A DNA stretch of 64,000 nucleotides from Asterella californica (GCA_036924285.1 JAYKYS010000017.1:1903501-1967500), one strand, 5' to 3'; numbered from the stretch's first letter, positions 21,991 through 34,199 are shown. Translations and numbers: made by a program. The notes: generated by a model from the letters alone, not told the origin.

Positions 21991-22858
21991 GTTGACGTGG
22001 CTTGCTGAAAAGCCAAGAACACAATCTCAAACAACTCGATCTTCGAATGAGAAAAACCTGCAAACAGAAAAATGAAAATCTCAAGTGTCTCTAGCTGTCC
22101 TCTTCGTAACTTCTTCTAAGAACCTAAGAAGATTCTCCACCTAGGCCCAAGCTAGTGCCACCGCTACTTATTGCTTAAAATCTCCATAGCTTTAATAATC
22201 TCCGGAAGAGAAATCTAGAGACCCTACCTCGAAATCTGAATGTCTCTAAAAGACTACTTCTCTTCGAATAATACTTCTCCAAGGTATCTACATTAAAAGA
22301 CCTCTTTGCTTCCTAAATACCTATCTCTCCAACGGTCATAGTCTTCCTCAATCGAGACTGCTCATAGAGCCTGAATTTTCTGTCATTTTCTTGATGCAAT
22401 CTTGATTCTTTGAGTCATGGTTGCACTCTGATCCTTCGCTACATAGCATACAGAGGCAATGTCTATCCTAGGCTATGTTTGAGGAGAATATTTTTCCACC
22501 TTTATGTAATGATCGAAGTAGTATCTCACACTTTCCATCCATGCTTGGGTGATCAACATCCTTGGAAAGGATGATCAAGATTTGAACACTCGACCTTCAC
22601 CTTGCTAAACAGAGGGATTGTCATCTTGAATGACGCCTGTTGATGTTTTTTTCATCCGCTCAACAGATCTTACACCTTTCTCAGGTCGATGAGATAAATT
22701 AAAATATTGAACCGCTGCGTCGCCATTGCAGGATTCAGCAGATAAGAACACATGTATGAAATTAAAAAATCATACGTCTGTATGTTTATGTAGGTTGCTG
22801 ATAATAGTTGAGATATAGAGCTATTTAAGATTTGTAATTAGGTAGGAAGATGTTGTAC
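21990..22858. other. No gene seen
   Basis: Neither strand has an open stretch of note, and I recognise no motif. The composition is moderately AT-rich with several CTTCT/TCTCC-rich runs. Confidence 0.4.
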
Positions 22859-22879
22859 GAGGCATCACAAATATAAATA

Positions 22880-23000
22880 CAGAGGTCTGATATCTATAAG
22901 ACATGTACTATGATAAGGATAATGTTTTCAAAGGAAATCGCATATTGAGGTCCGATATCTGTAAGAGATGTACAATGATAGAGTTGTGTTTCTAAACAAA
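22880..23000 (+). repeat. Two-copy ~65-bp tandem repeat
   Basis: AGGTCTGATATCTATAAGA then ATGTACTATGATA, about 65 bases later AGGTCCGATATCTGTAAGA then ATGTACAATGATA. The copies differ at several positions, so the duplication is old. Confidence 0.6.
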
Positions 23001-23019
23001 ATCACATAAACAAACAAAG

Positions 23020-23140
23020 CGTAGCAACATTACAAGAAGCAGGTAAACAAGCATCAGCGTCAAGTGAAGTTTCAAGTGGGCAAGGATGTATGGTTAAGTA
23101 CGATAACTTCATCCTTTCGTAAAGAATATCGGTGAAGTTC
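23020..23140 (+). pseudogene. Chromovirus copy I, integrase C-terminal fragment (left of insertion)
   Basis: The translation reads KQVNKHQRQVKFQVGKDVWL, matching KQVNKHWQQVKFQVGEEV in chromovirus copy II (near 52800-52860). It is cut at 23140 by the family B element, and its continuation is at 31430. The bases AGTTC at 23136-23140 recur at 31430-31434 as the target site duplication. The upstream part of this chromovirus copy is missing. Confidence 0.8.
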
Positions 23141-24789
23141 TGTAGTGTAGCAGGATCACTCTTTTTGCTCATTTAGTATACAAGATATCGTTCCCACAGA
23201 GGATTTGCACAAGTATCGCTGCTCTAAGTTCTAAGATCTGTTCAAACACACAAACACACGGGTTTTGCCTAGAAATCTCGTCTTCTCACAAAACCACACG
23301 GCTTCCAGACCCTTCAAAACGTGCCCTGGACCTAAACAAACAACTACTAACTAAAATATCACACAGCTATCTACAGAGAAGCTCGGGAAGACGCTTCTTG
23401 CTTCTAGATCACTTCTTCCGGTCTTCTCAGTACCGTCTTCCCGAAGCAATTCTTGGCTTTTGGGGGTTCAATTCGGCTTCTCACACCTCTAGAAGACTGC
23501 TCCTGCTTCGTAGAAGTCGACTAGCAACGTCTATCGCACATTGCTCTTTCAATTTCCAACGGGTTAGATTAATCACATGGTGTATACCTCTTGTAGCCTT
23601 CCCAAGCTTCTGCCTACAGAAACGGTCTTCCTGCAATACTATAACGACATTCACCTTCACGGAAGCTCAATAGAAGTCTTGGAAGCTCACTAGAAGAAGG
23701 TAAGAAGAGGGGGAAGATGGGAAAGAATGGAAAATCCAAACGAGAGAGAAACAAGATGAAAATGAGAAATTAAGACTCCGACAAGCTTCTAGTCCGGATC
23801 CTGACTAACAAGCCATCCATGCTTGTAATAGTTTGGGGAGGAAGACAACAAACATGCGTACAGTTACACAGTCTTCTACTTGAGGATGTCGTCTTCTATT
23901 GTAGGAAGAAGACTTCTTTCTTCTTCTCTCGCTACTCCGACTACTCTGTCTTCTGGGATCCCTTATCCAAAAGACCGTCTGTACGTGGATCCGAAGTGCT
24001 CCACTGGATGAGCCAAGCTGCGAATCTGCACAACTGCTGACAGTCACCGCCACTCAAGAAGAATGCTTCCCATGCACAATCGGGAGTGAAATCAAGAAAA
24101 TCCACCACCCAGAAGACACAGACAAAGCTTCTGCACTCAAATCAGCAATCCATTCCCCGAGAAGAAGACACATTGGTGTTGGGAAGCTCACTCCCTCTAC
24201 TTTCTGCTCCTACTCCTCGACACATCAGTTTAACCAGCAGGACTACACGAGGATGCCGTTTCCTACTCCTAAACTGTCCACTACCCTCATCTATATCTTC
24301 AAACCACTGTTGGCAACGAGCATGTAGACCCCTCTGGTGTAATCCCAATCTATTCGTATGTCTCTAACATTGGATGTAGTGTGTGTGCGCACAGTAGTGT
24401 GTACACAAATGTGACTAATGTGCTTAGTGCGCCTTTCATGTGTATCCAAAATCTTTGTCTTCCTACTTATGCATCTGCCTTGAGGCACAAGGGAATCTCC
24501 TCCAATCCTCAACTACAACCAGGGAGAGATGGGTGCTGTCAGAAGGCTGCCTCCTCATATGGAAGCAGTTCCCTTTCCTAATTAGCCATCCACCTTACTA
24601 CTCATGCGTTGCCTACTCTGTCACATGGTCATCTATCTAATATTACACTAAAACTGCCACCTCCTAAGATAGCATGTTCGGTTCCTACTAAGTTTGGACA
24701 AGTCAACTTGTCTTCTGCGCTTTGTTGCCTACTCTAATTGCTCGGATGCAATCTCCATTTGATCTACTCCTACCTGAACTCCTAACTCG

Positions 24790-25520
24790 GCTTCTGATAA
24801 GCTAGGAAGCCCTGCGAATACCTTGGGTGTCACTGAGGTGGCTTCCTCCTCAACATTCGTCGCTGGCTCTGCTGTTGGAAAGACGAAAGCGTCGTCTGGG
24901 AAGCTGGGTCGACTTGTGCTTCCACGCTCTTCTGAGACACTAGTTCGACACTGGGAGCCATGGTGACCTCATAGGGGTCCGAGGAAGTCACTTCCTCCAC
25001 TCGAAATACTTGGGAAGATAGCTCTTCTTCCTATCTTCCAGAAGACACCTTGTCTTCCGGGGCTTCTTTCGGGGTCTTCTCGGCTTCCAACGTTGTCACT
25101 ACCAAGTGGACAGCGAGGTCGAACTCCTCCTTCTCCAAGTCTGATCCGGTCGATGGTGCTGGGGCTTGGGAAGATGCAGTTGCGGGTGGCGGAATCGAGG
25201 AAAGATCATAGAGTGTCTTCACTCCCTCTATCTGCCGATCCAAGTACCGGAACATGCTCTCCTTGCACTCAATCAACATCGCCCTGGACTCGTCGTCCCA
25301 CTCCCTAGCTAAGGAAGAAGCTTCCTACCCGCGGTGAAGTTAAACTTCTTCCGAAGCGCTTCCACCGTCTGAGCTAGCATCCCCTGCCCACGAGCTTCTG
25401 CTGCTTTCCGCTGAGTCTTCTCGGCTGCAGTCTGCGCTTCTGCGACTTCCCGCAGTGTCTTCCACGTCGTCTTCTCCTCTGTTTGACCTCGGCCAATTCT
25501 GCTGCCGGTAACATCAACCC
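24790..25520 (-). pseudogene. Family B LTR coiled-coil protein gene, copy in 3' LTR
   Basis: It carries the end of the coiled coil (EAQTAAEKTQRKAAEARGQG), the block VEALRKKFNFTAGRKLL, then YLDRQIEGVKTLYDLSS and EEFDLAVHLVVTTLEAEKT. The N-terminal half is missing: upstream of about 25500 the similarity ends and noncoding sequence shared with the other LTR begins about 25857. The frame is broken at 25309-25280 and 25030. Other copies show the same protein order. Confidence 0.72.
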
Positions 25521-26424
25521 TCGAGGATGCATCGACATACTTGAATCTCTGTTGCACTAAGCCACACGTACTTACTGTGAGCCGAAGGCTCAGTCCTTCC
25601 CAAGTTCTCACAGTCTAGCTTCCACTCTTAGAAGACAAATCTAGTCTTCCAGAAGACTGCTACTCCGTCTTCCGGGATTCTAACAGTGCTTCTTAAGCTC
25701 CTCTCGTCTTCCGAGCTATATCTAACCAATCCTAACTAAGCAAGGCCTCGCATGGATTCCTAAGAAGACAACCCACCTTGCATTACATCCTACTTCCTAA
25801 CAGAAGATACAAGATATGCGAGAAGTAGAGCGTATGAAAGGTTTAGAAGATGGTCGCGGGCTCCTGCGGTGACAGTGGCCTCTAGGAAGACTCCCGCGAC
25901 AGCTTCCGATTCAATAACGTTCTCGGAAGACTTCTCGAAGCCAGGCTTCCCTTCACTGATCTCACCTGTCTTCTGCTTCCTACACGCAATCTAACCTCAC
26001 AACAGACACAAGACATTCATACTCTGTTCTTCCGACTTCTCACCTCTCATACACACTCAGAAGAAGCTTGCAGCATGACGAGAAGACATGACCCTTGACC
26101 ATTCTCTCCAGATTCTGCCAGCAAGACTTCTCACAACTCTCTTCTAAGTTCGGGAAGAAGAAGAAATAGGCTACTATGGGTCGGACAGAAGTGACCCGTA
26201 ACGGACCCTCACGTCTTCTCGCGCATTCTGTCAGCCTTTCCAGTCTTCTAGTCTCTCTAGGAAGATGTGGATTTGAGAAGCTTGGAATATCGGGAGGCAC
26301 AGGCCTGGTTCCCAACTTTCAGCTTCTCGAAACAATAAACAACTCACCAAGTCACTCCGGATTCGTACCAAGCTTCTCTTAACACAAAAGCAAATCCAAT
26401 CCACTCGTGGTACGAATTACACAC

Positions 26425-26525
26425 AATCGTCTTCCGAAGATTTTAGACATCCAGAAGTGTCTTCCGAAGATGTTCAGGATTCAGAAGCGTCTTCCGAAGA
26501 TGTTCAGATCTTCCGAAATGTCTTC
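26425..26525 (-). repeat. Short tandem GTCTTCCGAAGA elements in the family B LTR
   Basis: GTCTTCCGAAGAT followed by a spacer ending CAGAAG recurs three to four times here and again in the other LTR at 30283-30355. GTCTTCCGAAGAC is close to palindromic. Placed well upstream of the gene in the LTR on the element strand, these look like repeated regulatory modules; the function is inferred only. Confidence 0.55.
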
Positions 26526-26912
26526 TGTTCAAGGATTCGGGAGTAGAGGTGCGGTAGGGTAGAGAAATTAATAGTTGCGAGATCGAATTTGAAAATGACG
26601 GTCAAGGAAGCTCGATTATAGTTCGAGAAGAAGCTAGAAGATGACTGTCGAAAATTGGATAGCGCTTCTGCGCCCAATTTCACAGAAGAAAAATGTGGGA
26701 TGGAGAAACGATCGATCGGTTTATCTGCAAACAACCGGGGAAGCGCGAGGGATACTGAACAAGAGGCGAGAAGCGGTAGGAAGGGAAGAGAACATGGGAA
26801 GAACCTCAAACAGTCTTCTGTCTGCTTCCGTAGTGTCTTGCTAGTGTCATTCCGACCTCAGCTCCAATGCCACTCCACATAGCTACTGCTACCGTCAATG
26901 TCTTGCTACTCC

Positions 26913-27640
26913 TCAATCGAATAAGACTCCACCTCTGATTCTTCTCAGTCGTCCTTCAATGTCTGCTTCCGGGAGTCTACAGAAGACTCCTTCAGCTCGA
27001 TGGTGCTTCCTTCTCTCAGAAGTTTGTCCTCGCCTTCGCTCTAGCTGGAAATCGATCCTTGCCCAAGCGGTCATTACTAACCCATCATCCAATATTTTAC
27101 TCATCCATTTCCTTCCCTTCCCTACGATCAAACTAGGAAATACACGGAGTCTGTCGGCATCAGAGTCTTTCTTGTTGGATCGAGAGATGGTCTCGAACAT
27201 CGTGATGAAGTCGTCAGCGTCAGCATCATTGTCGTACGGATGGTACTTCTACCGAGTGTGGGAAGCCATGTCGACTGCCAGCTGATGCGACTGTCAACTT
27301 CTTCCTCCCTCAGGCCCAGGTGGTGGAGATGGTCTTTTCGAAGGTCTAGGTCTGTCTGAATCACGGGTGTCATCTTCTGAGTCAGAGCTACTGTCGTTGT
27401 CGCCTTCTGAGACGTCTGGAACGATCTCCTCTAGTTTTTCTTCACCTTGAGAAGCCTCTTCCGCACTTGGGAAGACGTCTTTGGAGTAACCAGTACCAAA
27501 ATCTACTTTATACACGTGGTCACCCGGTTGGCTTCTGTCTTCTCCAAAGATTATGCTCGAGATGGAAGGCTCTTCCAACTCTATTGAGCGGATCTTCTTG
27601 AGCTCTTCTTCTTTTCTTTGGTGTCTCAAGGATACCCGCT
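26913..27640 (-). pseudogene. gag: Gag-like fragment, family B internal region
   Basis: An upstream piece (27629-27294) is acidic, with EDRSQPGDHVYKVDFG and a Ser/Asp/Pro-rich end. After a frame change the core reads DADADDFITMFETISRSNKK...RLRVFPSLIVGKGRKWMS, which has the form of the Ty3 gag core (D-x-x-x-FI-x-x-F ... P-x-x-L-x-G-x-A-x-x-W). The frame then continues into LTR sequence at about 27060 and stops at 26913. No zinc knuckle or protease follows. Confidence 0.68.
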
Positions 27641-28072
27641 GCTCTCTAGAAGCGGTTTGCTGGGGTGAATGTACTCACTCAGGGTCTTTACCCGTGCGTC
27701 TTCCGCTTCTTCCTCTGGTCGGAGGCATCCACCAGAGTGCTGAGAAGAGATGTCCCTCTTCTTCTAATACTAGATTCGGCAGACTGGATGTCTGAACAAC
27801 CGATCACAGGTTCGGAACGTCTTCTTCAACTGCTTCCTGTCGTACTCACTGCAGTCTTCCAAGATCGAGTCTTCCAAGAAGCTCTTGGAAGCAGGGAAGC
27901 AACTTCTTCCAGTTCTCCCTAATGTATCTCATCAGTTTCTGGTTGCGGTTCCTGTCTTCTAGCAAGATAGAGTCCCACAACACATTCAACTACAATCGAA
28001 GTTAGTTCGGAATGAAACTAACTACTGGCACACAGATCTAAGAAGCTTAGAACATACGTTACTAAGAGGAAA

Positions 28073-28090
28073 TCTCCGGCAGCGGCGCCA
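28073..28090 (-). other. Primer binding site, tRNA-Asp type
   Basis: The element strand reads TGGCGCCGCTGCCGGAGA, two substitutions away from the Athila-type site TGGCGCCGTTGCCGGGGA that pairs with the plant tRNA-Asp 3' end. It lies 18 bases after the LTR end, with AGCATCAATTT just before it, a context I associate with Athila-like elements. Confidence 0.8.
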
Positions 28091-28108
28091 AAATTGATGC
28101 TCACTATA

Positions 28109-31100
28109 TGTAGTGTCACAGGATTACTCTTTTTGTCCATTTAGTATACAAGATATCGTTCTCATAGAGGATTTGCACAAGTATCGCTGCTCTAAGTTCT
28201 AAGATCTGTTCAAACACACAAACACACGGGTTTTGTCTAGAAATCTCGTCTTGTCACAAAATCACACGACTTCTAGACCCTTCAAAAGGTGCCCTGGACC
28301 TAAACAAACAACTACTAACTAAAATATCACACAACTATCTACAGAGAAGCTCAGGAAGACGCTTCCTGCTTCCAGGTTACTTCTTCCGGTCTTCTCAGTA
28401 CCGTCTTCCCGAAGCAATTCTTGGCTTCTGGGGGTTCAACTCGGCTTCTCACACCTCTAGAAGACTGCTCCTGCTTCGTAGAAGTCGACTAGCAACGTCT
28501 GGCGCACATTGCTCTTCCAATTCCCAACGGGTTAGATTAATCACAGGGTGTATGCCCCCTGTAGCCTTCCCAAGCTTCTGCCTACAGAAATGGTCTTCCT
28601 GCAGCACTACAACGACATTCACCTTCACGGAAGCTCAATAGAAGTCTCGAAAGCTCACTAGAAGAAGGTAAGAAGAGGCAGAAGATGGGGAAGAAGGGAA
28701 AATCCAAACGAGAGAGAAACAAGATGAAAATGAGAAATTAACTAGTCCGGATCCTGACTAACAAGCCATCCCTGCTTGTAATAGTTTGGGGAGGAAGACA
28801 ACAAACGTGCGTACAACTACACAATCTTCTACTTGAGGATTGTCGTCTTCTGCTGTGGGAACAAGGCTTCTTTCTTCTTCTCTCGCTGCTCCAACTACTC
28901 TGTCTTCTGGGATCCCTTATCCATAAGACCGTCCGTACGTGGATCCGAAGTGCTCCACTGGATGAGCCAAGCTGCGAATCTGCACAACTGCTGACAGTCA
29001 CCATCACTCAGAAGAATGCTTCCTATGCACAATTGGGAGTGAATTCAAGAAAATCCACCACCCAGAAGACACAGACATAGCTTCTGCACTCAAATCAGCA
29101 ATCCATTCCCCGAGAAGAAGACACATTGGTGTTGGAAAGCTCACTCTCTCTACTTTCTGCTCCTACTCCTCGACACACCAATTTAGCCAGCGAGACTACA
29201 CGAGGATGTCGTTCTCTGCTCCTAAACTGTCCACTACCTCCATCTATATCTTCGAACCACTGCTGGCAACGAGCATGCAGACCCCTCCGGTGTAATCCTA
29301 ATCTATTTGTATGTCTCTAACATCGGTGTAGTGTGTGTGCGCACAGTAGTGTGAACACAAATGTGACTAATGTGCTTAGTGCGTCTCTCATGTGTGTCCA
29401 AAATCCTACTCTGAAATCCTACTTATGCATCTGTCTTGAGACGCAGAGGGAATCTCCTCCAATCCTCAACTACAACCAGGGAGAGATGGGCGCTGTCAGA
29501 AGGCTGCCACCCCACATGTAAGCGGTTCCCCTTCCTAATTAGCCATCCACCTTACTACTCCTATGCTGTCTACTCTGCCACATGGTCACCTATCACTAAA
29601 ATTACCACCTCCTAAGATAGCATGTTCGGTTCCTACTAAGTTTGGACAAGTCAACTTGTCTTCTGCGCTTTGCTGCCAACTCTAATTGCTCGGATGCAAT
29701 CTTCATTTGATCTGCTCCTACCTGAACTACCACGAGCTCCTGCGGTGACAGTGGTCTCTGGGAAGACTCCCGCGACGTTCTCGGAAGACTTCCCAAAGCC
29801 AGGCTTCCCTTCACTGGTCTCACTTGTCTTCTGCTTCTTACACGCAATCTAACCTCACAACAGACACAAGACATTCGCACTCTGTTCTTCCGACTTCTCA
29901 CCTCTCATACACACTCAGAAGAAGCTTGCTGCATGACGAGAAGACATGACCCCCGACCATTCTCTCCAGGTTCTGCCAGCAAGACTTCTCACAACTTCTT
30001 CTAAGTTCGGGAAGAAGAAGGAATAGGCTGCTATGGGTCGGACAGAAGTGATCCGTAACGGACCCTCACGTCTTCTCCCGCATTCTGCCAGCCTTTCCAG
30101 TCTTCTAGTCTCTCTAGGAAGATGTGGATGTGAGAAGCTTGGAAGATCGGGAGGCACAGGTCTGGTTCTCAACTTTCAGCTTCTCGAAACAATAAACAAC
30201 TCACCAAGTCACTCAGGATTCGTACCAAGCTTCTCTTAACACAAAAGCAAATCCAATTCACTCGTGGTACGAATTACACACAGTCGTCTTCCGAAGACTT
30301 CAGACATCCAGAAGTGTCTTCCGAAGATGTTCAGATCTTCGGAAGCGTCTTCTGTTTAGAGATTCGGGAGTAGAGGTGCGGTAGGATAGAGAAATTGATA
30401 GCTATGGGATCGAATTTGAAAACGACGGTCAGGGAAGCTCGATTATAGTTCGGGAAGAAGCTAGAAGATGACTGTCGAAAATTGGGCAGCGTTTCCGTGC
30501 CCAATTTCACAGAAGAAAAATGTGGGATGGAGAAACGATCGATCGGTTTGTCTGCAAACAACCGGTGAAGCGTGGGGGATACTAAACAAGAGGCGAGAAG
30601 CGGTAGGAAGGGAAGAGAACATGGGAAGAACCTCAAACAGTCTTCTGTCTGCTTCCATAGTGTCTTCAATCTTCTGCGTGCTTCCGGCTCTGACCCCGCT
30701 CCAATGCGACTCCACAGAGCTGCTGCTACCGTCAATGTCTTGCTACTCCTCAATCGAACAAGACTCCACCTCTGATTCTTCTCAGTCGTCCTTCAATGTC
30801 TGCTTCCGGGAGTCTATAGAAGATTCTTTCAGCTCGATGGTGCTTCCTTCTCTCAGAAGTTTGTCCTCGCCTTCGCTCTAGCTGCGAATTGATCCTTGTT
30901 CTACTCGATTTCACTCTGCTGGCTCTCCTCACTCAATTCGATCACCTCCTAATTCGATGCGTCACCTCCTAACTCGATGCACCACCTCCTAACTCGATCT
31001 TCTGAGGTAATGCTTTCGATGCGGAAAGCGGTGATGATTCTGCGCTAATGCGCTTCCTTCATATCTTCTCGCGCAGTTTAGGGGTTCTTCGACCTACCTG

Positions 31101-31429
31101 ACCTTCCTGACCTACCTACTACCATGGTGCTACCTGGTAGGTACACCTACTTCTTTACTGGGTAATACGCGGTTAGGCTTATGCGGTCGCTGTCTTCCGT
31201 CTTCTGTCGTCTGTCGTCTTCTGTCTTCGGAAGACATAACTGAGAAGACGCTTCTCGGAAATCGGCCGTCTTCCGAAGAAGTCAACTTCTTGTTCCAAAA
31301 AAGATCGTAAGATCATCTTCCTTCTAAGGAAGCCGTAATCTTAAGTAACAAAGCTTCTTCAGTTATACAAACAAGTTATTAACCTTAAAATTCAAAAATT
31401 CATACATCCTGTAAATTGTGGGTACCACA
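28109..31429 (-). repeat. 5' LTR of family B element, 3.3 kb, gene-deleted
   Basis: On the element strand it begins TGTGGTACCCACAATTT at 31429 and ends GACACTACA at 28109. It keeps both flanks of the coiled-coil gene but lacks almost all of the gene. The junction near 29727-29735 leaves only the C-terminal codons, with VQVGADQMKIASEQLELAAK. The region 30900-31429 is unique here and represents the LTR start that the 3' LTR lost. GTCTTC/GAAGAC words are dense throughout. Confidence 0.8.
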
Positions 31430-32900
31430 AGTTCTCATCGAAGTTTACAAGATCTTCTGTGATTTTCAAGAATCCGCATGAAGATGTCTATACTTTAGAC
31501 CTTCCTCTCGAGTGACAGTTGCATCCAACATTCCATGTTTCTTTATTGAAGAAGTACTGCAAGGATGATTTGTGATCAGAGAGCAAACATGTTCTGAAAC
31601 CTCAACCTGATGTCATGCAAGATGAAGTAGAGTACGAGGTGGATATCATTTTGCGATCATGGTTCAAATCCAACTGAACGGAGTGTTTGGTCAAATGACG
31701 TGAATACCACTTGAAGGAAGCAACTTGGGTGCTAGAGGAAGATTTGGAACATGCAAGCGAAGTACTAGACCTCTTCAAATGGCGACAAGGACAACAAGGG
31801 CGTTAGCAAGATGAGGACATCTCGTTCCAGCGAGGAGTGAAGGAATGACAAACCATACGAATAACAACTTGAGGTGATTTGGGTCCATGGACTTTGTAGC
31901 TTTTATTTATATTTTGTGGAAATAAAAAATTTATTTCTTGAAAATTGTCTAAGTGTAATGGTAGTGCATGACTATGACTAGTTCTGATCAGATTCTTAGG
32001 ATGTTGTCAAGAGGAGGAACAAAGCACACTCAAAGAAACCGAGTTGGTTTGGATAAGCATCTGATCAAAGCTAGTGTGAAAAGTTTAAACTTGTCTTGGA
32101 GCTTAGGGTGATCTTGCGTTGCAGTTTTCTAACTGTAAGGTAAAATGAGTCGCGCGTCTAAGTCAATCGAGTTATAACTAGAAAGTGGGCTTCAAGAGAT
32201 CTAGTAAGTAGGTGTGAATACTTATAAGTTAGCAAGTTAGAGTCTTAAGTAGAATGTTTAGAAATTATCAACTAGTTTTGTTTAGGGGTGGCCAAAGAGT
32301 TTAGGGTTTAGCCTTAAGGCTTAGGGTTTAGCCTTAGTTTAGTTGGAATTTTCTAGGTGTTCTAGCGGACAATGTAAGACTCAAGCCAAGAAAAGAATTG
32401 CGGGTTAGCTACCAGAATACATTTGTGGTACCAAGGGGTTGGATACCATTTTGAACTTAGCGTTAACTTAAAGGCGTCGACCTCCAAAGTGGAGATGAGT
32501 GTTCGCTCCTCAGTCCTAACAGACGCAAACAACAGAACCCTAGTGGACTTGCACTAGGTTGTGAACGCTGCGAGTAGGACTTAATGACTTGACCGAGAAG
32601 TCAGAAACAGATGAACCTTAAGTGGTTCTTTGACTAAAGTTGAAACATTGGGTTAGGACGTAGGGGGCCTATCCCAAGACGATCTTATACGAATATTGAC
32701 CTAAAGAGATAAATTCTAAAAATGGAACCGAAACGTAAGTTTGAGATGTGGGTCTGAGATGTGTGTCACATCAGTTTAGCACCTCCGCTAGGTTGGTTGA
32801 GTGCGGAGTGGTTAATCTCGATAGGACCGATAGTGTCCTTAGGGTGAGTTCTTGGGATAACCCACTAGGGGTATACTTTGCAGGTAGGGCTTGGAGGCCT
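31430..32900 (+). pseudogene. Chromovirus copy I, integrase tail, chromodomain and 3' LTR part
   Basis: It resumes after the family B insertion with NPHEDVYTLDL. A chromodomain follows (about 31630-31780): YEVDIILR, then a damaged KW-x-x-Y segment, then EATWVLEEDLEHASEVLDLF, the module that tethers chromovirus integrase to histone marks. Stops break the domain. A polypurine tract AAGAGGAGGAA at 32009-32019 marks the start of the 3' LTR. LTR sequence shared with 53491-54260 continues to about 32770. Confidence 0.78.
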
Positions 32901-33900
32901 TAGTTTTCAAGTTGAGCCTTCAAGCTCTTGGTTATAGTGGGTAGTCTTGGTGAGTGCAATCTGGATTCTCTGCGAGCACAGAGTGGATTGTGATTGTTTA
33001 GTGCCGGTTGGCATGATGGAGTGGATACATACCATTTATCAATCGAAGAACTCGAATTGCGGGGTCTGATTGAGAGCTTTCATGTCGTGGATTTCTGCCG
33101 GTGGTGTCTCCGGAGTTTGTAGATCATAGTTATCTTCGATTTGAGAGTGCACATGTGCACGGAGTGGTTCTTTTTGATGTTGTGGTTGATTGCTGTGTGA
33201 ATTAGTACTGTTTGGATCTTTTCTTGGTCGGATTTGGTGGTGAGGTAGTACGGAAGTGCTGCTGGAATTTCCCATGATAGATTGTGAGGTCAATTTGAGA
33301 TCGGCAGAAGTGCGTCAGCGGACGTCGATTTGACGTGGGTCAGCAATTCTGGTGCTGAAGAGTGCAGTAGGTGCGCACTGAGATGACGATTCTAACGTAC
33401 CAAAATCGTTTGATTTGATGAAGGATCGAAGGAGAAGAAGGTCGCAGGGGTTCAAAATTTGACGTAATCCCGTCTACGAGTGTCAATTTGACGGAGTTGG
33501 ACCTTGTTTAGTGTGTTTTCGACCTGTTTTGCTGTTTTGGGGTGTATTCTCTTCATGCGCGTCCTTCTTGACGTGTTTGGCTCGAGTTTAAAGATCTCTC
33601 CTCTATTAAGCAACATTTTTCAGAGAAAAGTCATGTATAGGCATGATATCTGATTAGCAGTGTTCACCTATGCCTTGATGCTTCAGTGTCCGAGACTGGC
33701 TAAATCTATATTAATACATATTCTCTTTGATCCTTGTATAAAGTCTTGTGTTATTTTCTTCGAGAGCTTGTGCTCTCTTAGGAAAGCAAATGTAACTCAT
33801 CTGAATATTATTCTTCTATCACATGGGATGTTGCATTACATTTTCATCCAAAGTAGTAAAGTTGCCCACAATACTTTACTTGCTTACAATCTTCTCATAG
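32900..33900. other. No recognisable gene
   Basis: Degenerate sequence with one short minus-strand open stretch at 33039-33293 (Gln/His/Pro-rich, no motif) and a plus-strand one at 33660-34085 that overlaps the dispersed repeat. Nothing supports either as a gene. Confidence 0.4.
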
Positions 33901-33904
33901 ATAG

Positions 33905-34010
33905 GATAATTTACTTGGTCACACCTTTGAAACCTCAATTTCACTTGGTCCCTCCCACGACTTATACATGTCTCTTGGTCACATCCTCATCCATGTTCTT
34001 GGTCACACAT
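33905..34010 (+). repeat. Dispersed repeat copy near Mutator-like remnant
   Basis: TAATTTACTTGGTCACACC, TTTCACTTGGTCCCTCCC and GACTTATACATGTCTCTTGGTCACAT match 19748-19850. Its place upstream of the transposase remnant would suit a left terminal region, but I found no matching inverted copy on the right. Confidence 0.5.
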
Positions 34011-34199
34011 CCTACATGGAGATTTTGCTGGAAACATAGTGGCATTTTCAACTTGACGTGGAGGAGCCAAGCATTTTGGACTTAATGTAGAGGAGTCAGA
34101 AATATTTTCACACGGGAATAGGATTGTTAGACGGTCGTACGTCACAGTGAGCCAGGGTGTCATCAAACTTTTGAACGTCTTGTCATCGATCAAGTTCAA

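Larger units (their letters stand above)
23141..27060 (-). repeat. 3' LTR of family B element, 5' part missing
   Basis: It matches the 5' LTR from 23141 to 27060, but holds an extra ~1.1 kb (about 24775-25857) containing the coiled-coil gene, absent from the other LTR. At 27060 the match stops within GATCCTTG. The 5' LTR continues 530 bases to its CA end, whereas here the gag frame is joined directly. The first 530 bases of this LTR are therefore lost, together with everything between gag and the LTR. Confidence 0.75.
23141..31429 (-). mobile_element. Family B non-autonomous LTR retrotransposon (large LTRs, gag remnant, no pol)
   Basis: The outer ends are TG (23141) and CA (31429) with the 5-bp target duplication AGTTC on both sides, and the insertion splits a chromovirus integrase. 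Two long direct repeats (23141-27060 and 28109-31429) act as 3' and 5' LTRs on the minus strand. A primer site for tRNA-Asp lies 18 bases inside the 5' LTR, and a gag-like frame fills the ~1 kb internal part. There is no protease, RT or integrase. The LTRs differ at roughly one base in 15-20 over the first 185 bases by eye, so the insertion is much older than the family A element. It resembles the class called LARDs, with the addition of a protein gene inside the LTR. Confidence 0.85.

Noticed and set aside
27294..27629. Independent acidic host protein
   Set aside because: It lies between the retroelement primer site and a gag core on the same strand, as expected for the N-terminal part of Gag.
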